Notes under the pieces: generated by a model
The model's database searches: none
What the model was told of the DNA's origin: nothing
Seen by the model: the letters and a program-made list of their open reading frames with translations, nothing else
Position numbers and translations under genes: made by a program
Origin: Ahaetulla prasina
Taxonomy: Eukaryota > Chordata > Lepidosauria > Squamata > Colubridae
Direction of reading: 5' to 3'
Assembly (NCBI RefSeq): GCF_028640845.1
Contig: NC_080544.1
Location: 58,790,711 to 58,854,710 of the forward strand
Length of the DNA stretch: 64,000 nucleotides
Part shown: positions 14,822 through 27,954 of the stretch, piece by piece
How the letters are laid out: the number at the start of each line of letters is the position of its first letter
How positions within the stretch are numbered: position 1 is the stretch's first letter

Positions 14822-15125
14822 CCTCATTTACTGACTGGAATTAGGACTGGTCACTCAATTGCTAAATAGTGTGGTAGTTAAGCATGACATTACGTGACTG
14901 CGCCAACTTACTAGAACCTCAATTGCAGCAGATCTGACTGTAGTCGTGAATCACTATGGATTGTTAAGCACCACATCACATGCGCTGGTTGCAAGTTTCC
15001 AAATTGTGATTACAGGACTACTGGGACATGGTGTTGACCACAACTTTGAGGGCCAATTGTCTCTACTTTCAACATCATTATAAGTTCGACTGATCACTGA
15101 ACAAGTGGTTGGCAAATGAGGGCTA
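14822..15125. mobile_element. Mariner-like MITE, old copy
   Basis: Begins GGTAATCCTCATTTACTGAC and ends GGCAAATGAGGGCTATC, diverged versions of the TAGTCCTCGACTTAC ends of this family. The interior shares TTGTTAAGCA and AAATTGTGATTAC blocks with the other copies in the window. Highly decayed. Confidence 0.6.
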
Positions 15126-18100
15126 TCTATAAATTAACTGATGTTTTGACTAATCATATTAAAGTATTCCTTATTAACTAACAACAGCACACTTATCCAG
15201 AATTAAAAAATAGCAGAATTCAGATACTCATTCTTTAATATCTATTATAGATGTTAGATTACTACCTAAATGGCAGATGCAAGAATTTTTTTTAAAAAAA
15301 AAAGACATTTGTATAAGTAAGAATTTGATTCAAATATCTTAGGCTTATTGAACAAGCAATCAAAATATCCTATATAAGCAAATGGTTGTTTAAAGATATT
15401 CTGGAAACAGAAGATCAGGGAGAAGATCTTAATAATTGACATAAATACTGCATCAGGTCAAAATAATTCAGTTCACTAAACTTCACATCTGCTTTCCCAG
15501 GGACCTAACATAAGCAAATTCTTTGAGAATGCTGTCTGTTGAAAGTTAAATTCTTTTGCTATTCCCAGCTTGTGATCATTTAAAAGGAATTTTCCAAAGC
15601 AAGGTCTAATATTAGACTTAAAATGAAGTTTCCATTCCACTTACGCGATATTCTCACCAAAGTAACTACTACATAATCTGATTGTCTTGGAGCTACTCGT
15701 TTAGATGCAGATGACCATACTTCAAATACCAACTGAAGCACACTGGCAAAACTTGTCTCAAAGAAACCTTTACAGTGTGAATCATTATTACAATCATACT
15801 TTGCATTTATAATTATGCACAATATCACAAACTTCATTAGGCCATACAAATGAAAACTCTTCCTTGCATAATTATATTTTGTTATTAATTTGCAATCCAT
15901 GAAATGGGTTCTATGTTACGTGGTATCTCAGAGTCAACATAAGTTCTAATTATTCAAATTGTGTCAAAGAAAGACAACAGAGATTTATCTGGTAGCAAAG
16001 TACAGTGTACACAGAGTGCAGATACAACTAAAGGTATGGAATCATTTTGACTTAAACTACCCATTTCAATGAAGTTTACATTTTAAATTTGAAGTCGATA
16101 AAACATATTAATGAAAAGAAATAATACACAGTTTCATAGAGATTCACTACCCTTATACTTTGATGCTTTAAAATAAGAAACATGAATACTTAACATTTTA
16201 TTCCAATCTTTAATAGTATATATATTTGCTCTTTTATAGCTCTATGGAAATTAATTTTAGAAGAAATAAAATATACAATGTGATATCACCAAAAGGATTT
16301 TTTTTGGACATGCAAATATTAGGAAAAAAATATTGGGCCCCTAAACCAAACTAAAGCTATTGATATGTTAGGTAGTGTGGGTTGCTACAATCATAAAAGT
16401 TAATTTGCAATACAATTAGCTTCTTTATTTCTTTACTTTACTTCTATAATGCTCTTCTTCCCAGGAATGTATGTTTTGACATGGCTGCATCTAATGCAAT
16501 AGTGTAAAAAGCAGCAATAAAATACATATTTGCAATGGATGGGTTACATTGTGTAGTTTTACATAGAATTTGGATAATTACTGCTAAAAGATTCATGAAC
16601 TATGTGCCGAAGATTTAGATACAGAAATGAAGCATAGTATGTTCAATTGTTAATCAACAAAGCATATGCTTATTAATTAATGAGGATTAATTTTAATCAG
16701 TAGGATTAGTATCAGTAATTTTAATCAAAATTTTAAAAGACTACAGACCACCTATTAACTACCTGTTTGTTTATATTGAAGTACAAATTGTACAAAGTAC
16801 AAATGCATTGCCAGACAAATCATGTTTATTTGGGTTAACAAGTAGTAACACTGATAGGTTTATATGTAAATGTGTGTCTGCATATATTAATACATGTATA
16901 CATAATAAAGAAGGTTGGTGATGAGATTGAGATGGTGAGGGAAAGGGAAACTTTGTAAAGTTTTCTAAAAAGAATCTAGATGGGTTCTTCATTTTAATAG
17001 TTAACCAAATATACAACTTAGAACTTGTGAATGATTGCCAAAAAGAAATTTAAGAACTACTTAATGTTACATCATTTTTTCTTCATTCCACTTGGTTATG
17101 ATTGGGACAAACAAGCACCCCCACACTTGACATTATTCAAATATATCGTTATATAGTTTATTAAATAGCACTCTGCCCATACAGTTGAAACCAATTTTTC
17201 CCACTCCCACATTAAAGTATCACTAATTATGAAGATTTGACAATTGTCCAAACTGAGAAAGGAAGTGGAAAATGAACAAAACATCAGAAAGATCCTGAAG
17301 AGAATGAAGCCATTTTTTTTCTTTAGATGCTTAGAGAAGATCTGAGATAGACAAACTGAAATAATGGAAATGTTTTCTATGATTCTTAAAATGAACTAAT
17401 GTGCACAAAAGGGTATTATTTATAACAGCATACTTATAATGCAGCAAGAGAAGTTCTCATAGAAACCTAAGTCCTTCAGCATGTCAGCATAGTACTTCTG
17501 TTGTTGCCGATTAATTTCACTGGACCCTGCGATGATGGATAGGAATTCTGAAGGACATTCTATTTCCCCTGAGAACCTACAGTCCATTTCCTTTCTAAGT
17601 TAATAAATGTTACTTATAATTATTTTATTCTATCAGTCCGACTTGCCATATTGGTACCATTTTGTATTTTGAGATCAATATCTTAAGAAAGTAGGGGGAA
17701 AAAATCAGGAAAAATAAGAAACCAAAAAAATCTGCACACTGGTACCAGTGGTAGCCTATTGGAAATCAACGACACAAACTTTTCTGTTTTAGATTGCTTT
17801 TTCTTTTATTTGTAAACTTCCCAATGATGAACATGCTCAAAACATGACTTCTTTTCTAAATGGAGACTGCTATACTAGTGAATTCATTGTCAACATTTCT
17901 CAATTTTCTAATACCAATTGCCAGTTCAAATAATATGAGGTTTCTACATAGCTAGCATTGTTATATAGAAAAAAGATGCCAACAATGTTCATTTGTTTAT
18001 ATTTCTTCCAAATTTGCCTTTTACCACATGGGTACCAACCTTGCTGCTAGGCAAGAAAAAAATCTATATCCCCAACTAAGAGGGTGAAACAAAATTAATT

Positions 18101-21100
18101 CAAATCTCAACTTGATGCTATCTGGAGGATGCATTCATTAAATGCACATGCCCCCAAATGTTTTGAGAAATGTTTTTTTAAGTGCAGATAGTAATTGCTA
18201 CTAATTATGCAAAAATGTAACCTGTTACTTTCACCCATCAAGTTTATAAAAGAAAAAACATCCAAAGCAAATCAAACAAAGGACCTAATGTTAAACAACA
18301 TAATTACCTTTAGTTTTTTAAGCAAATAGATTTACTTTTGACATCAATATGCAGCATAACAATCAGAAATGCGATGGATAGATATCTTCTAGTAAGTTCT
18401 CTATCCAATGACATTTTGAAGCCTACTACCCTATAGCACCTTTGCCTCTCTGCTACTTTTGATACTGCCCTATCTAACCATTCTAAGTACAAAAACACTA
18501 CAGAAGGGGAAGTATCAATAACAGAGGAAATCTACATGAAATTTTAGGCATTAGATGAGCATTAACAATCAATTTATTAAGTTCGCGCTACCGTTGCGAA
18601 CCGGTAGTAAAAGTAAGTAGAACCCACCCCTGATCTAGTTCTACTGTAACACTTGGGTATAAATGCTGAATTTGTGCCAGAAATAACCACTCTGTTGTGT
18701 TATATTGTTTCACCAATTACAAAATTACAATCTAGATTACAATTGCAAACAAAACTGAGACAAACATTGATAGTGCCACATTAATGGCATTATATTAAAA
18801 AAATCAAGGCAGAATCAGTGTCTACTTCGGTAAAATTAAAGTTACTTCTGCAACACATTGTAACAATACTTTATTAGTGATTACTCTGTACATCAAAAGA
18901 GACCAACTTTTTTTCCTATTATTCTTGGGTTTCCTTCAAGATGTAGTCTTGTCTTCAAGAACCATGGAGGAAAACAATAAATGATCAGAACCAGCTGCTT
19001 CACACATGATGTTAAATGTTGGAAATCTCAGTACATCATTAAATCGTTTAAGAGAACCCTATCTCCCTGGCAGTGAATTTCAGCATCCATTTCTGGAAAT
19101 TCATTACACTGTACTGGTTTAGCAGACTGGTACTTAAGTTCCATTATTTAATTCTAGTTCAGGTAATTCAGGCAGATGAACCTCTTTGGCTTAGTTTCAT
19201 GAACCACATCTTTGGCAGACAGCAGATCATGTACAATCCTTCTCTCCTCTACCTTTTCCTTCACTTCCTCATATTCCTCTGGTGATGAGTTGTGATCCTC
19301 AAGCCAGCCACATCACTGAAAAAAGAAGAAAGGCACGTGACCCAGGACAATAAATGTACCACATATAGCTGCCATTGTTACTCCTACAAATAGGAAAATA
19401 CAAGGAAAGGAGGTGAGCATGACAGTCCAAGGGACATATTTTGCTTGTGATGACACACAGAAGTTATGTGAGCTGGGGTAAAAGAATGCATGCAAACTAT
19501 GAAGATTTGGAAAGGGAAGTAGAAAAACAAGGCAAAGAAAGATGTGTGGGAAAAATGAGGCCACATTTTTGTGAAAACTAGTAATTACACAATGTGACAG
19601 AATACCAAGCAGTAAAATAAATGAGGATATTGTTATTTCTCTAATAACACGTTTCTCTTTCTCTTTTTAAAATTATTTTATCTGTATGAGACACAATATC
19701 TCTATAATGCAACCCTGAATAGAAGAATACTGTAGCCTAAATCACGGGTCACAGCAGCTTAAAAATATAACATAACACAGCATAGTTTAGCTTACCAGTA
19801 GCAAAAGTACAATGAGCAATGCTGCCTTTTGTGTTGACCTTCTCTGTTCTGGTACCACCTGTAAAAAAGTGGAATGCTGGCAGCTCAGATCTTACGAATT
19901 CTGCTTCTCAGATAACTCAAAGTGTTGAATTCTTTGAAGAAACTGTCTCCATGCTTAAGGTAAAGAGTTGCTCAGAGATAAAATGTGTACTTGGCATCAG
20001 AAGTTATAATTAAAACACTACACATGACTAACCAACAAGAAATGCTGTTATTTTTTATGCTTCTGTAATTTTTATACATTGGAACAAATTGGGGCACCTC
20101 TTTTGGGACTACTTCTACAGACCTTTTGTACCCCAGTTGTCCTCCAGAATCTGGAAATACTGAATCTGCAATTGTTTTTTTCATGTCCAGGACCCCCGTA
20201 GAGTCTAGTCCTCGGAAAGTCTAGTTCACACCATACAAATTATTTTAAATCCAATTGTGCAGCATCTTGTGAAATTCACCATTACTTTCCAGATATATCT
20301 ACAGGTTCTGGGCACCCAAATAGAGAAAGAAGTAATAAAACTTATATCTCATAGCTTTTAGAAACACATTGGCAGCATGCCCAATTTGATGCTATCGATA
20401 TACAAAATGTTTAAGCTAATAAACATTTGATGATAACATGTACGTGTAAAGAGTTATATCTAAAGAAAACCAAGAAGTAGAACAACTTTACTTGACCATG
20501 TGTTTAAAGTAGCAGTTAAGATTGAACTGGGAGTGGGGCAAGTCTCTTTTCATCCAGGAAATGTACTGGAGCTTTGGGGCTATCACTTAACTCAAATTAC
20601 CTTCTAAAAACGTTGCTGGGGGTGAAAAATGGAGGAAAAAATATTCTTCCCTGAGCTCATGAAGGAAGATGAGATATAATTCTAAGGAATGAACCAGCAT
20701 TTTATTGATAGTAAGAGAGTGGCTGAAGTATCAAATACAGGATTGTCCATAATGCAGAAGGAAGACAATTCCAATAATTTATTAACAAATGGAAACGAAT
20801 TTTTCTTCTTGGGTATTAATATTACACTACTTTAGGATTTGAATAAAAATCAATCTACATAAGAAACAACAATAAAAAAAATCATCAGCAGCAGCAGAGG
20901 AAGTATGAGACTTAAACTTGCCTTTTCCCCCAAGTCATAATAAATATCTAAATGTGGCATCATAAACTTATGTTAGAAATATTTCCAAGTTTGACAAATT
21001 ATCTTACATTCAAAATAATTAGTTACCAAAATGAAAACAATGAAAAGCATATTTGTCAAATATGGTATCAAAATCCTGGATTTTAGGTCACAATATCTGA

Positions 21101-21149
21101 GAAGGATAAATAAAAGAAAGATGCTAATCCAGGATTCTTTACTATAAGA
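15126..21149. other. Long AT-rich intronic stretch without a recognised gene
   Basis: About 6 kb in which I see no exon, RNA gene or well-bounded repeat, apart from a hAT terminus at 18578-18629. A short open minus-strand stretch at 17435-17605 has a protein-like composition but no recognisable family. Short open frames at 15580-15900, 16771-17284, 19073-19566 and 20973-21221 look like chance. Confidence 0.45.
18578..18629. mobile_element. hAT terminus fragment (AGAACCCACCCCTG end)
   Basis: The sequence GAACCGGTAGTAAAAGTAAG then TAGAACCCACCCCTG matches the right end of the PGK1-bearing element at 56090-56128 (CTGGTAGTAAAAAAATTTAG, AACCCACCCCTG). Only this end is seen; no partner end with a matching TSD was found. 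Confidence 0.65.
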
Positions 21150-21480
21150 CAGGGGTGTCAAACTGTACCTGGGGTTAGGGTTAGCCCTTCTTGCCAGATT
21201 GGATAGGATGGATAGAAACAATTGGGGAGAAACAATCTAGTAAATAACCTGGTCCTAAGCCATGAGGGACTTTTAAGGTGACAACCACCACCTGAATTTA
21301 ATACTTTCTGAAGAACAACCAAGTCAGGAAGGTTGTAGACTTTGGGGAAAGTGCTGTTCTAGAGAGAAATGGCAAAAGAGAAGGCATACTTTCTAAATGC
21401 TATAAAGAAATGTTTCCTTTGTGATAGGCACCTAGACCATGGAAGACCTTTCTTGGTCTTATCAAATAGGCATAAACAAT
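21150..21480 (-). mobile_element. hAT MITE fragment and old L2-like relic
   Basis: CAGGGGTGTCAAACTG at 21153 is the end of the GTGTCAAACTC hAT MITE family (compare 30987). From 21249 the sequence AACCTGGTCCTAAGCCATGA, GACTTTTAAGGT and so on is the antisense of the L2 C-terminal coding region (compare 23750-23790), heavily decayed to about 21480. Confidence 0.55.
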
Positions 21481-21574
21481 GGGAGAGAGGGTCCCACAGA
21501 TAACCATTTCCAATTATTAAATGATGAGGTAAAATAATGTTAAGTAAGTAAATAAATGATCGAGAAGAAAGCCT

Positions 21575-22165
21575 TTACTGCCATGGCAGCTGTTCTGACC
21601 TAGGCTTCCCCAGCAGCATGAAGCCAGGTCCTTGTCCCAATAAACCCCTTTTATTTAATTTACAGTGAATTCCTCTCCAACAAAGTCTTTCCTCTCCCAC
21701 AGTCTTTCAAGATAGTTAACAATTACCGACCTTTATCAGGCTTAGAGAGTGGCCAGGCCGATATCTTTCAGACACCGCAATACTTGGCAAGAATGCAGTA
21801 ATGAACTAATTGTCTCCTGCACTCCACTCCCCTTTCACTTTTATTCCCTCTGGGAGAGGCCATTCATTGTCCACCTGTGGCCTTACTCCCAAGTCGACCC
21901 TTGTTCTTTAGCTGTTCCCTTCGTCTGGCAACTCTGTGCATGCGCACACTGGGAACAGGCTCCAGTTGTTTGTCTGCCTCACTGATGTCTGACTCCAAAG
22001 GTAGCTGATAACTGGCATACAGCTAATTGCCCCCTCTCTGCCTCTGATGCAGAGCCCTCAATCAGAGCCTTCCCCAGACTCCAGAACTGGCCCATGTTTC
22101 TCCCCAACCTCCTCACTGTCCAAATCTGCTGCCAGATCTGCTGGCCAAAGGCAGGCCACAAAAGC
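21575..22165 (-). mobile_element. LTR retrotransposon LTR (probable solo LTR)
   Basis: Read on the minus strand, the segment has promoter-like sequence, a TATA-type AATAAAAG near 21840, and about 190 bp later an AATAAA polyadenylation signal near 21650, followed by GGGGTTTATTGGGACAAGG. This U3-R-U5-like order, and general similarity in layout to 33216-33830, suggests an LTR. No gag-pol flanks it and exact termini were not fixed, so a decayed solo LTR is the best call. Confidence 0.5.
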
Positions 22166-22319
22166 AGCTGCCCTTTAGAACATCATTCCTGTGAGATTGG
22201 CTTGGCTTTGTTCCTGTTGGCCATTTGTAAGGTCTTGAAAATTTAGATTTCTACTCAAATCTGGGGCCCTGGGAATGGATTAAAGTAAATCTCTGGGCTG
22301 TAGAAATGATAGATTAGAT

Positions 22320-22400
22320 CAGTGTACAAACTGGCTGAAGAATTCTGGGAATTGAAGCCCAGACATCTTAAAGCTGCCTAAATTGAGAAACACTGGGTCA
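22320..22400. repeat. Foldback hAT MITE fragment (TTCTGGGAATTGAAG)
   Basis: AAGAATTCTGGGAATTGAAG, CATCTTAAAGCTGCC and GAGAAACACTGGG match half of the palindromic MITE seen complete at 54618-54748. Only one arm is present. Confidence 0.6.
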
Positions 22401-22494
22401 AATCATGCCCAGCTACTACTGTATGTGTTTTTGTTTTTGTTTTATATTGTATATTTCTTGTTTTATTCTACAGATATCAGCGGTTGTGGGTAAA

Positions 22495-22720
22495 CCAGAC
22501 AAGAAACAACTAGATGAGCTAATTCTACTTTATTGTACGGCTATATTAACAGAATCTTGCAAGTCTGAAGGTACACATTTCTCACCACCACTTCTAACTG
22601 CCTCACAGGTCCTTCCTAAGTTTCTCCCCCATTAATCCATTGCTGGTTCTTATGTCTCTTGTCTGACAGTTTCTTTGGCAACATCTCTTCCCCTCTTTTC
22701 CCCAAAATCATCCACACGTT
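22495..22720. repeat. Dispersed repeat, copy 2 (pair with 4801-4975)
   Basis: Shares an ordered set of blocks with 4801-4975 (ATTAACAGAATCTTGCAA, GTCTGAAGG, CCTAAGTTTCT, CTTATGTCTCTTGTCTG, GGCAACATCT). It is followed by AT-rich sequence with CTGTATGCCCCTTAAAGTTA near 22922, LINE-3'-UTR-like. Family not identified. Confidence 0.5.
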
Positions 22721-23281
22721 CCATTTTATTTGTAAGCCAGATGTAGCCACAAAAAATGAAATGGGCAACTGTATATATTGAATGAATGATCAGGCTTTTT
22801 TTACCAGGCCCTTATTAAGGGAGATTTGTGAATTGCTGAAACATTATAAGTTTTTAAGTTTTCATATTCTGGATGATTATTTTATGCATTTAATTGTTAT
22901 ATTATGCTTTTAACCATTTCTGTATGCCCCTTAAAGTTACATGACTATTAGATAGATTTATAATCAAATTAATTAATAAAATATTCTAATATATTGCTTT
23001 TCATTTCCTATACTGGGCATCTTTGGCATGGTTCCAGAGCAATTTTAGAGCAGAAACTTTTCCTTTACTACCACTAGTATGGACAGTTAGCTGGCTTCCT
23101 TAGCAAATACAATTCTATACCCTATTCCCCCAGATTGGATACATTGTTTTTTTAAAAATATTCCCAATGTATAACAATGTAGTTTTGGGGAAAGAAAGAG
23201 TTAGGTGCACTCTAGGACAAACAAAGAAATCTAACTCATATCGATTTCTAGGAAGAGAAATGAAGCAGCATTGTTTAATTT
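22721..23281. other. No gene recognised
   Basis: AT-rich, possibly the decayed 3' end of the preceding repeat to about 22980. Nothing else supportable. Confidence 0.4.
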
Positions 23282-24533
23282 TATTTTGGTTTATTTATTT
23301 TATTTATTTTTATTTATTTTATTTGATTTTTATACCGCCCTTCTCCCGAAGGACTCAGGGCGGTGTACAGGCATAATAAAACCGACAATACAATATACAA
23401 GTTTAAAATACGATTTAAAAAACTTATTTTAAATTAGCCCAATAATTAAAATTTACCATACTAAGAAAACCCCGTTTAAAATTAATAAATTTAAACATTA
23501 AAATCCCAATTTAAGCCAGCCCTGCGCGGATAAAAAGATGAGTCTTGAGTTCGCGACGAAATGTCCGAAGGTCGGGTATTTGGCGAAACCCGGGGAAGTT
23601 CGTTCCAGAGTGTGGAGCCCCACAGAGAAGGCCCTTCCTGGGGCCGCCAGCCGACATTGTTTGGCGGACGGCACCCTGAGAAGTCCCTCTATGGGAGCGC
23701 ACGGGTCGGTGGGAGGCGGTGGTAACAGCAGGCGGTCCCGTAAGTACCCAGGTCCTAAGCCATGGAGCGATTTAAAGGTCATAACCAACACCTTAAAGTG
23801 CACCCGAAGGCCACAGGCAGCCAGTGCAGTCTGCGCAGGAGCGGTGTTACATGGGAGCTACGCGTAGCTCCTCTATAACCCGCGCAGCTGCATTCTGACT
23901 AACTGAAGCCTCCGAGCGCACTTCAAGGGAGCCCCATGTAGAGAGCATTACAGTAATCCAAGCGAGAGGTAGCAGGCGCATGAGTGACTGTGCATAAGGC
24001 ATCCCGATCAAGGAAGGCGAACTGCCGAACCAGGCGAACCTGGTGGAAGGCCCTCCTGAGACGGCCAAATGGTCTTCAAACGACAGCCGATCATCCAGGA
24101 GGACACCCAAGTTGCGCACCCTATCCTTTGGGGCCAATAACTCGCCTCCAACAGCCAGCCGCGGCTGCAGCTGACTGAATCGGGGTGCCGGCATCCACAG
24201 CCACTCCGTCTTGGAGGGATTAAGCTTGAGCCTGTTTCTCCCCATCCAGACCCGTACAGCTTCCAAACACCGGGACAGCACTTCGACAACTTCATTGGGG
24301 TGGTCTGGGGTGGAAAAGTACAGCTGAGTGTCGTCAGCGTACTGCTGGTATCTCACCCCAAAACCACTGATGATCTCACCCAACGGCTTCATGTAGATGT
24401 TGAACAGCAGGGGCGAGAGAATCGACCCCTGTGGGACCCCACAAGTGAGGCCCCTCGCGGTCGACCTCTGCCCCCCTGTCAACACCGTCTGCGACCGGTC
24501 AGAGAGATAGGAGGAGAACCACCGATACCGATG
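23282..24533 (-). mobile_element. L2-type LINE copy D
   Basis: Minus-strand L2-type LINE, 5'-truncated in the RT. From right to left: [73 protein letters not shown] and VRNLGVLLDDRLSFEDHLA, then frameshifts, and the C-terminus FRRELKTHLFIRAGLA near 23511. The 3' UTR holds the hairpin at 23334-23364 and a TTTA-type tail at 23285-23325. RT catalytic YADD is present but the fingers are missing and frames are broken. Confidence 0.88.
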
Positions 24534-24689
24534 GTTGTGTTCAAGGCCATTCCTGATTCCTGACAAAGATATTGAGAGTCTCAATCTCTATTTGGATGAG
24601 CCTACCAAGCAAATTCACCCTTGTTTTTCAGTCATTAAAACCAACACACATACATGCTGCTGTTATGTTTCTTCATAAATGTTATTTTA
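24534..24689. other. Spacer between two L2 copies
   Basis: Unique-looking sequence between the 5' end of copy D and the 3' tail of copy E. No feature recognised. Confidence 0.5.
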
Positions 24690-26262
24690 AGTATTTATTT
24701 TATTTATTTATTATTATTTATTTATTATTTTAATTTATATACCGCCCTTCTCCCGAAGAACTCAGGGCGGTTTACAGCCAAATAAAACAACAATCACAAA
24801 AATTAAGAACATTTTTTAAAAACTAATTCAATTTGGCTAAGAAGAACTAAAACTCTAATAAAAAACCCCATTAAAACTATTAGGCCAGCCCTGCGTGATG
24901 GAACAAAAATGTCTTCAGATCGCGTCGGAAGGTCCAGAGGTCAGGGAGTTGACGTATCCCTGGAGGCAGCTCGTTCCAGAGGGCAGGGCCCCCCCTGGAG
25001 AAGGCCCTCCCTCTGGGGGTCGCCAGTCGACATTGTCTGACCAACGGCACCCTGAGGAGACCCTCCCTATGGGAGCGCACTGGTCGATGGGAGGCAATTG
25101 GTAGCAGCAAGTGGTCCCATAAATAACCCGGTCCTATGCCATGGAGCGCTTTGAAAGTGGTAACCAGTACCTTGAATTGCACCCGGAAGACCACCGGAAG
25201 CCAGTGCAGCTTGCGCAGGAGAGGTGTTACATGGGAGCCTTGAGTTGCTCCATCTATCACCCGCGCAGCCACATTCTGGACCAGTTGGAGTTTCCGGGTG
25301 CTCTTCAAGGGGAGCCCCATGTAGAGACCGTTGCAGTAGTCCAGGTGGGAAGTGACGAGGGCGTGAGTGACTATGCATAGGGAATCCCGGTCTAAGAAGG
25401 GACACAACTGGTGTATCAGGCGAACCTGATAAAAAGCTCCCCTGGCGACGGCCGTCATATGCTCTTCTAAAGACAGCCGTACATCCAGGAGGACACCTAG
25501 ATTGCGGACCCTCTCCATGGGGGCCAATGACTCACCCACTACAGTCAGCGATGGAATCAGCTGGCTGTACCGGGATGCCGGCATCCACAGCCACTCAGTC
25601 TTGGAAGGGTTGAGTCAGAGCCTGTTTTTCCCCATCCAGACCCGCACGGCCTCCAGACACCGGGACATCACTTCAACGGCTTCGTTGGGGTGGTTAGGAG
25701 TGGAAATGTACAGCTGTGTATCATCAGCATACAGGTGACACCACACCCCAAAACCACGGATGATCTCACCTAGCGGCTTCATGTAGATGTTGAACAGGAG
25801 AGGCGAGAGAACCGACCCCTGTGGCACTCCACACGAGGCGCCTAGCGGCCGATCTCTGCCCCCCTGCCAACACCGTCTGCGACCGGTCAGAAAGGAAGGA
25901 GGAGAACCACCGAAAGACGGTGCCCCCCACTCCTAACCCCTCCAGCCGTCGCAGCAAGATACCATGGTCGATGGTATCAAAACCCGCTGAGAGATCTAAT
26001 AGGACCAGGGCAGAGGAACAACCCCTGTCCTGGGCCCTCCAAAGATCATCCACCAACGTGACCAATGCTGTCTCTGTGCTGTACCCAGGCCGGAAGCCGG
26101 ACTGGGACGGGTCAAGATAGACATTTTCATCCAGGTGCTGGGGGAGCTGTTGCGCCACCACACTCTCAATAACCTTCGCCACAAAACGAAGGTTGGAGAC
26201 GGGACGATAATTCTCTAAAGCAGCTGGATCCACGGAGGGCTTCTTGAGGAGGGGCCTCAAGT
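24690..26262 (-). mobile_element. L2-type LINE copy E
   Basis: Minus-strand L2-type LINE starting in RT (MRPLLKKPSVDPAALENYRP, VSNLRFVAKVIESVVAQQLP) and covering SGFRPGYSTETALVTLVDDL, SAGFDTIDHGILLRRLEG, then after a frameshift [20 protein letters not shown] and [16 protein letters not shown] stop falls at about 25615, after WMGKNRL. The final frame at 24880-25584 is open to the natural C-terminus FLFHHAGLA. The hairpin sequence is at 24741-24771 and a TTTA tail at 24692-24733. In SAGFDT a Gly replaces the usual Ala next to the catalytic Asp. Least damaged L2 C-terminus in the window. Confidence 0.9.
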
Positions 26263-26375
26263 AGGTATGCTTGTGTCAGTTTGTGCTTTAGGTGTTGTAA
26301 TCTGATCACTGGTAACATACCTAAGAAACCCTAGGGTTGATCATAAAGAGATGTACCTGTAAGAACCCTGTGAAC

Positions 26376-26721
26376 CAGTGGTGAAATCCTACCGGTTTGT
26401 ACCGGTTCAGGCGAATTGGTAGTGATAAAAGCTACCGGTTGGTCCAAACCGGTATTTCCGACGATCAGCTGTGCCACATGATTTAAAATCGCTAGAAAGC
26501 AGGAAATCCTGCTTTCTAGTAAATATAAATTGTGTGGCACAGCTGTTTCCCCCACCCCCCCGCTGTTCTACTTACCTTCCCAAACCTTTTTTCCACGTGC
26601 AGCGTGCATTTGGTGCATACTGCACATGTGTGCACGCAGTATGTGTTTGGCACGCACTTGCCATGCACCGCACATGCGCGGGTAGTGAACCAGTGGCAAA
26701 CCGGGGAAGATTTCACCACTG
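26376..26721. mobile_element. hAT MITE with perfect 8-bp TSD
   Basis: TIRs CAGTGGTGAAATC at both ends, and perfect flanking duplication CTGTGAAC at 26368-26375 and 26722-26729. Length 346 bp, no transposase. Subterminal CCGGTTTGTACCGGTT and AAACCGG repeats. It contains a 12-bp-arm hairpin (CTAGAAAGCAGG, loop AAAT) at about 26493-26520. Same terminal family as the elements at 39017 and 47428. Confidence 0.92.
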
Positions 26722-26774
26722 CTGTGAACCCTTGATTACCAGAAGACAATAGGGATTTGTCAAGTACTAATTTT

Positions 26775-26955
26775 GGAAAGAGAGCCAGTTTGGTATAAGA
26801 AACTGAAAGACCACGAGTTCTGTCTTAGGCATGAAGCTAACTGGGTGACCTTGGGCCACTCTCAGCCCTAGGGAGAAGGCAACGGCAAACCAAATCTTGC
26901 TCTTTACTTGTCCAGGCAATAGTCAGAAGTTAATACTGACCCAAAGATATCCCAC
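26775..26955 (+). mobile_element. Sauria-type SINE
   Basis: GAGCCAGTTTGGTATAAG, GTTCTGTCTTAGGCATGAAG, CTGGGTGACCTTGGGCCACT, CTCAGCCCTAGGGAGAAGGC and AACGGCAAACC are the core landmarks of the Sauria SINE family, with a tRNA-related head and a BovB-like tail (CTTGTCCAGGCAATAGTCAG). Decayed; no TSD identified. Confidence 0.8.
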
Positions 26956-27029
26956 ACACAAATTGCAAGAATAATTTTGTTTCTTTTTCTAATTACTTCC
27001 CTAATACATTATGCAAATCCTATAGTCAT

Positions 27030-27475
27030 AATATATCTTGATTTCAGCAAAGCATTTGAGAAAGTACCTCATAATACACTAATCAGCAGCAATAGGCTAG
27101 AGTAAATAACAGTTAAGTACATACATAGCTGACTTGAAAATGGTGAGCAAAAAAAGTTCAACAATGATTCCCCATCAAATTGAACAAGTGTTGTGAAAAA
27201 TCAAATGAGGTGCCAAAAGAACCAGCCCCATGCTTCTTTTTAATAATTTCATCAATGTTTTGGATGAACAGATGGACAGAATGCTTATCTAATTTGCAGA
27301 GACCAGCAAGATTACTTGGGATAGCTAATACCCTAGAAGACTAAAATAAAAGCCAAATTAATCCTGATAACTTGGAGAAATGGATTGAAAGTAACAGTAA
27401 GAAATTTAACAGAGAGGTACAAAGTTGTTTAATTAGGAAACAATGAAAATCAAATGCAGATACGTAGAACAGGGG
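27030..27475 (+). mobile_element. CR1 LINE relic (RT region)
   Basis: The plus strand reads LISAKHLRKYLIIH-like sequence matching CR1 YLDFSKAFDKVPH (27040-27075), then FINVLDEQMDRMLI. Many stops. Represents old CR1 ORF2 sequence. Confidence 0.55.
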
Positions 27476-27954
27476 GATATTGGGATTGAAATTGGGGTTG
27501 GTTATAGTTTATGTGATAGCATTTTTGTAGGAGGAGAGCAGTGTTAGTCTATTGTGGCAAAAATCTGGAATCTTATTGCATTTTTTACAACCAACATAAA
27601 TTATTAGAATGCAGGGCATGATTTTACTCTATTTAGGATTCTCCTAAAATTACTGCATTAGATAACTATTGCTGCCTATAATTATCTAAAGGTGCAAAGA
27701 TCTTCAGTTCCCAGTACCGTAAATAGTTTCAACTGCACAGAATAATATCTGCCTACCTAAATCTGATCTCCAGTTGGATGAAACCAATCATTCTATTAAT
27801 AAAATATATTAGTTAAAAATATGCTACTAGGCTCTTTGTAATTGTTGAAAAAATTCTTGGAATAGTAATTAATTGAATACTCAACGGGAAGCTGTAAAGT
27901 GAAAATGGTTGTCCCAAAGGATTTAAAAAATCCTTCCATTTCCCCACCATCCAG

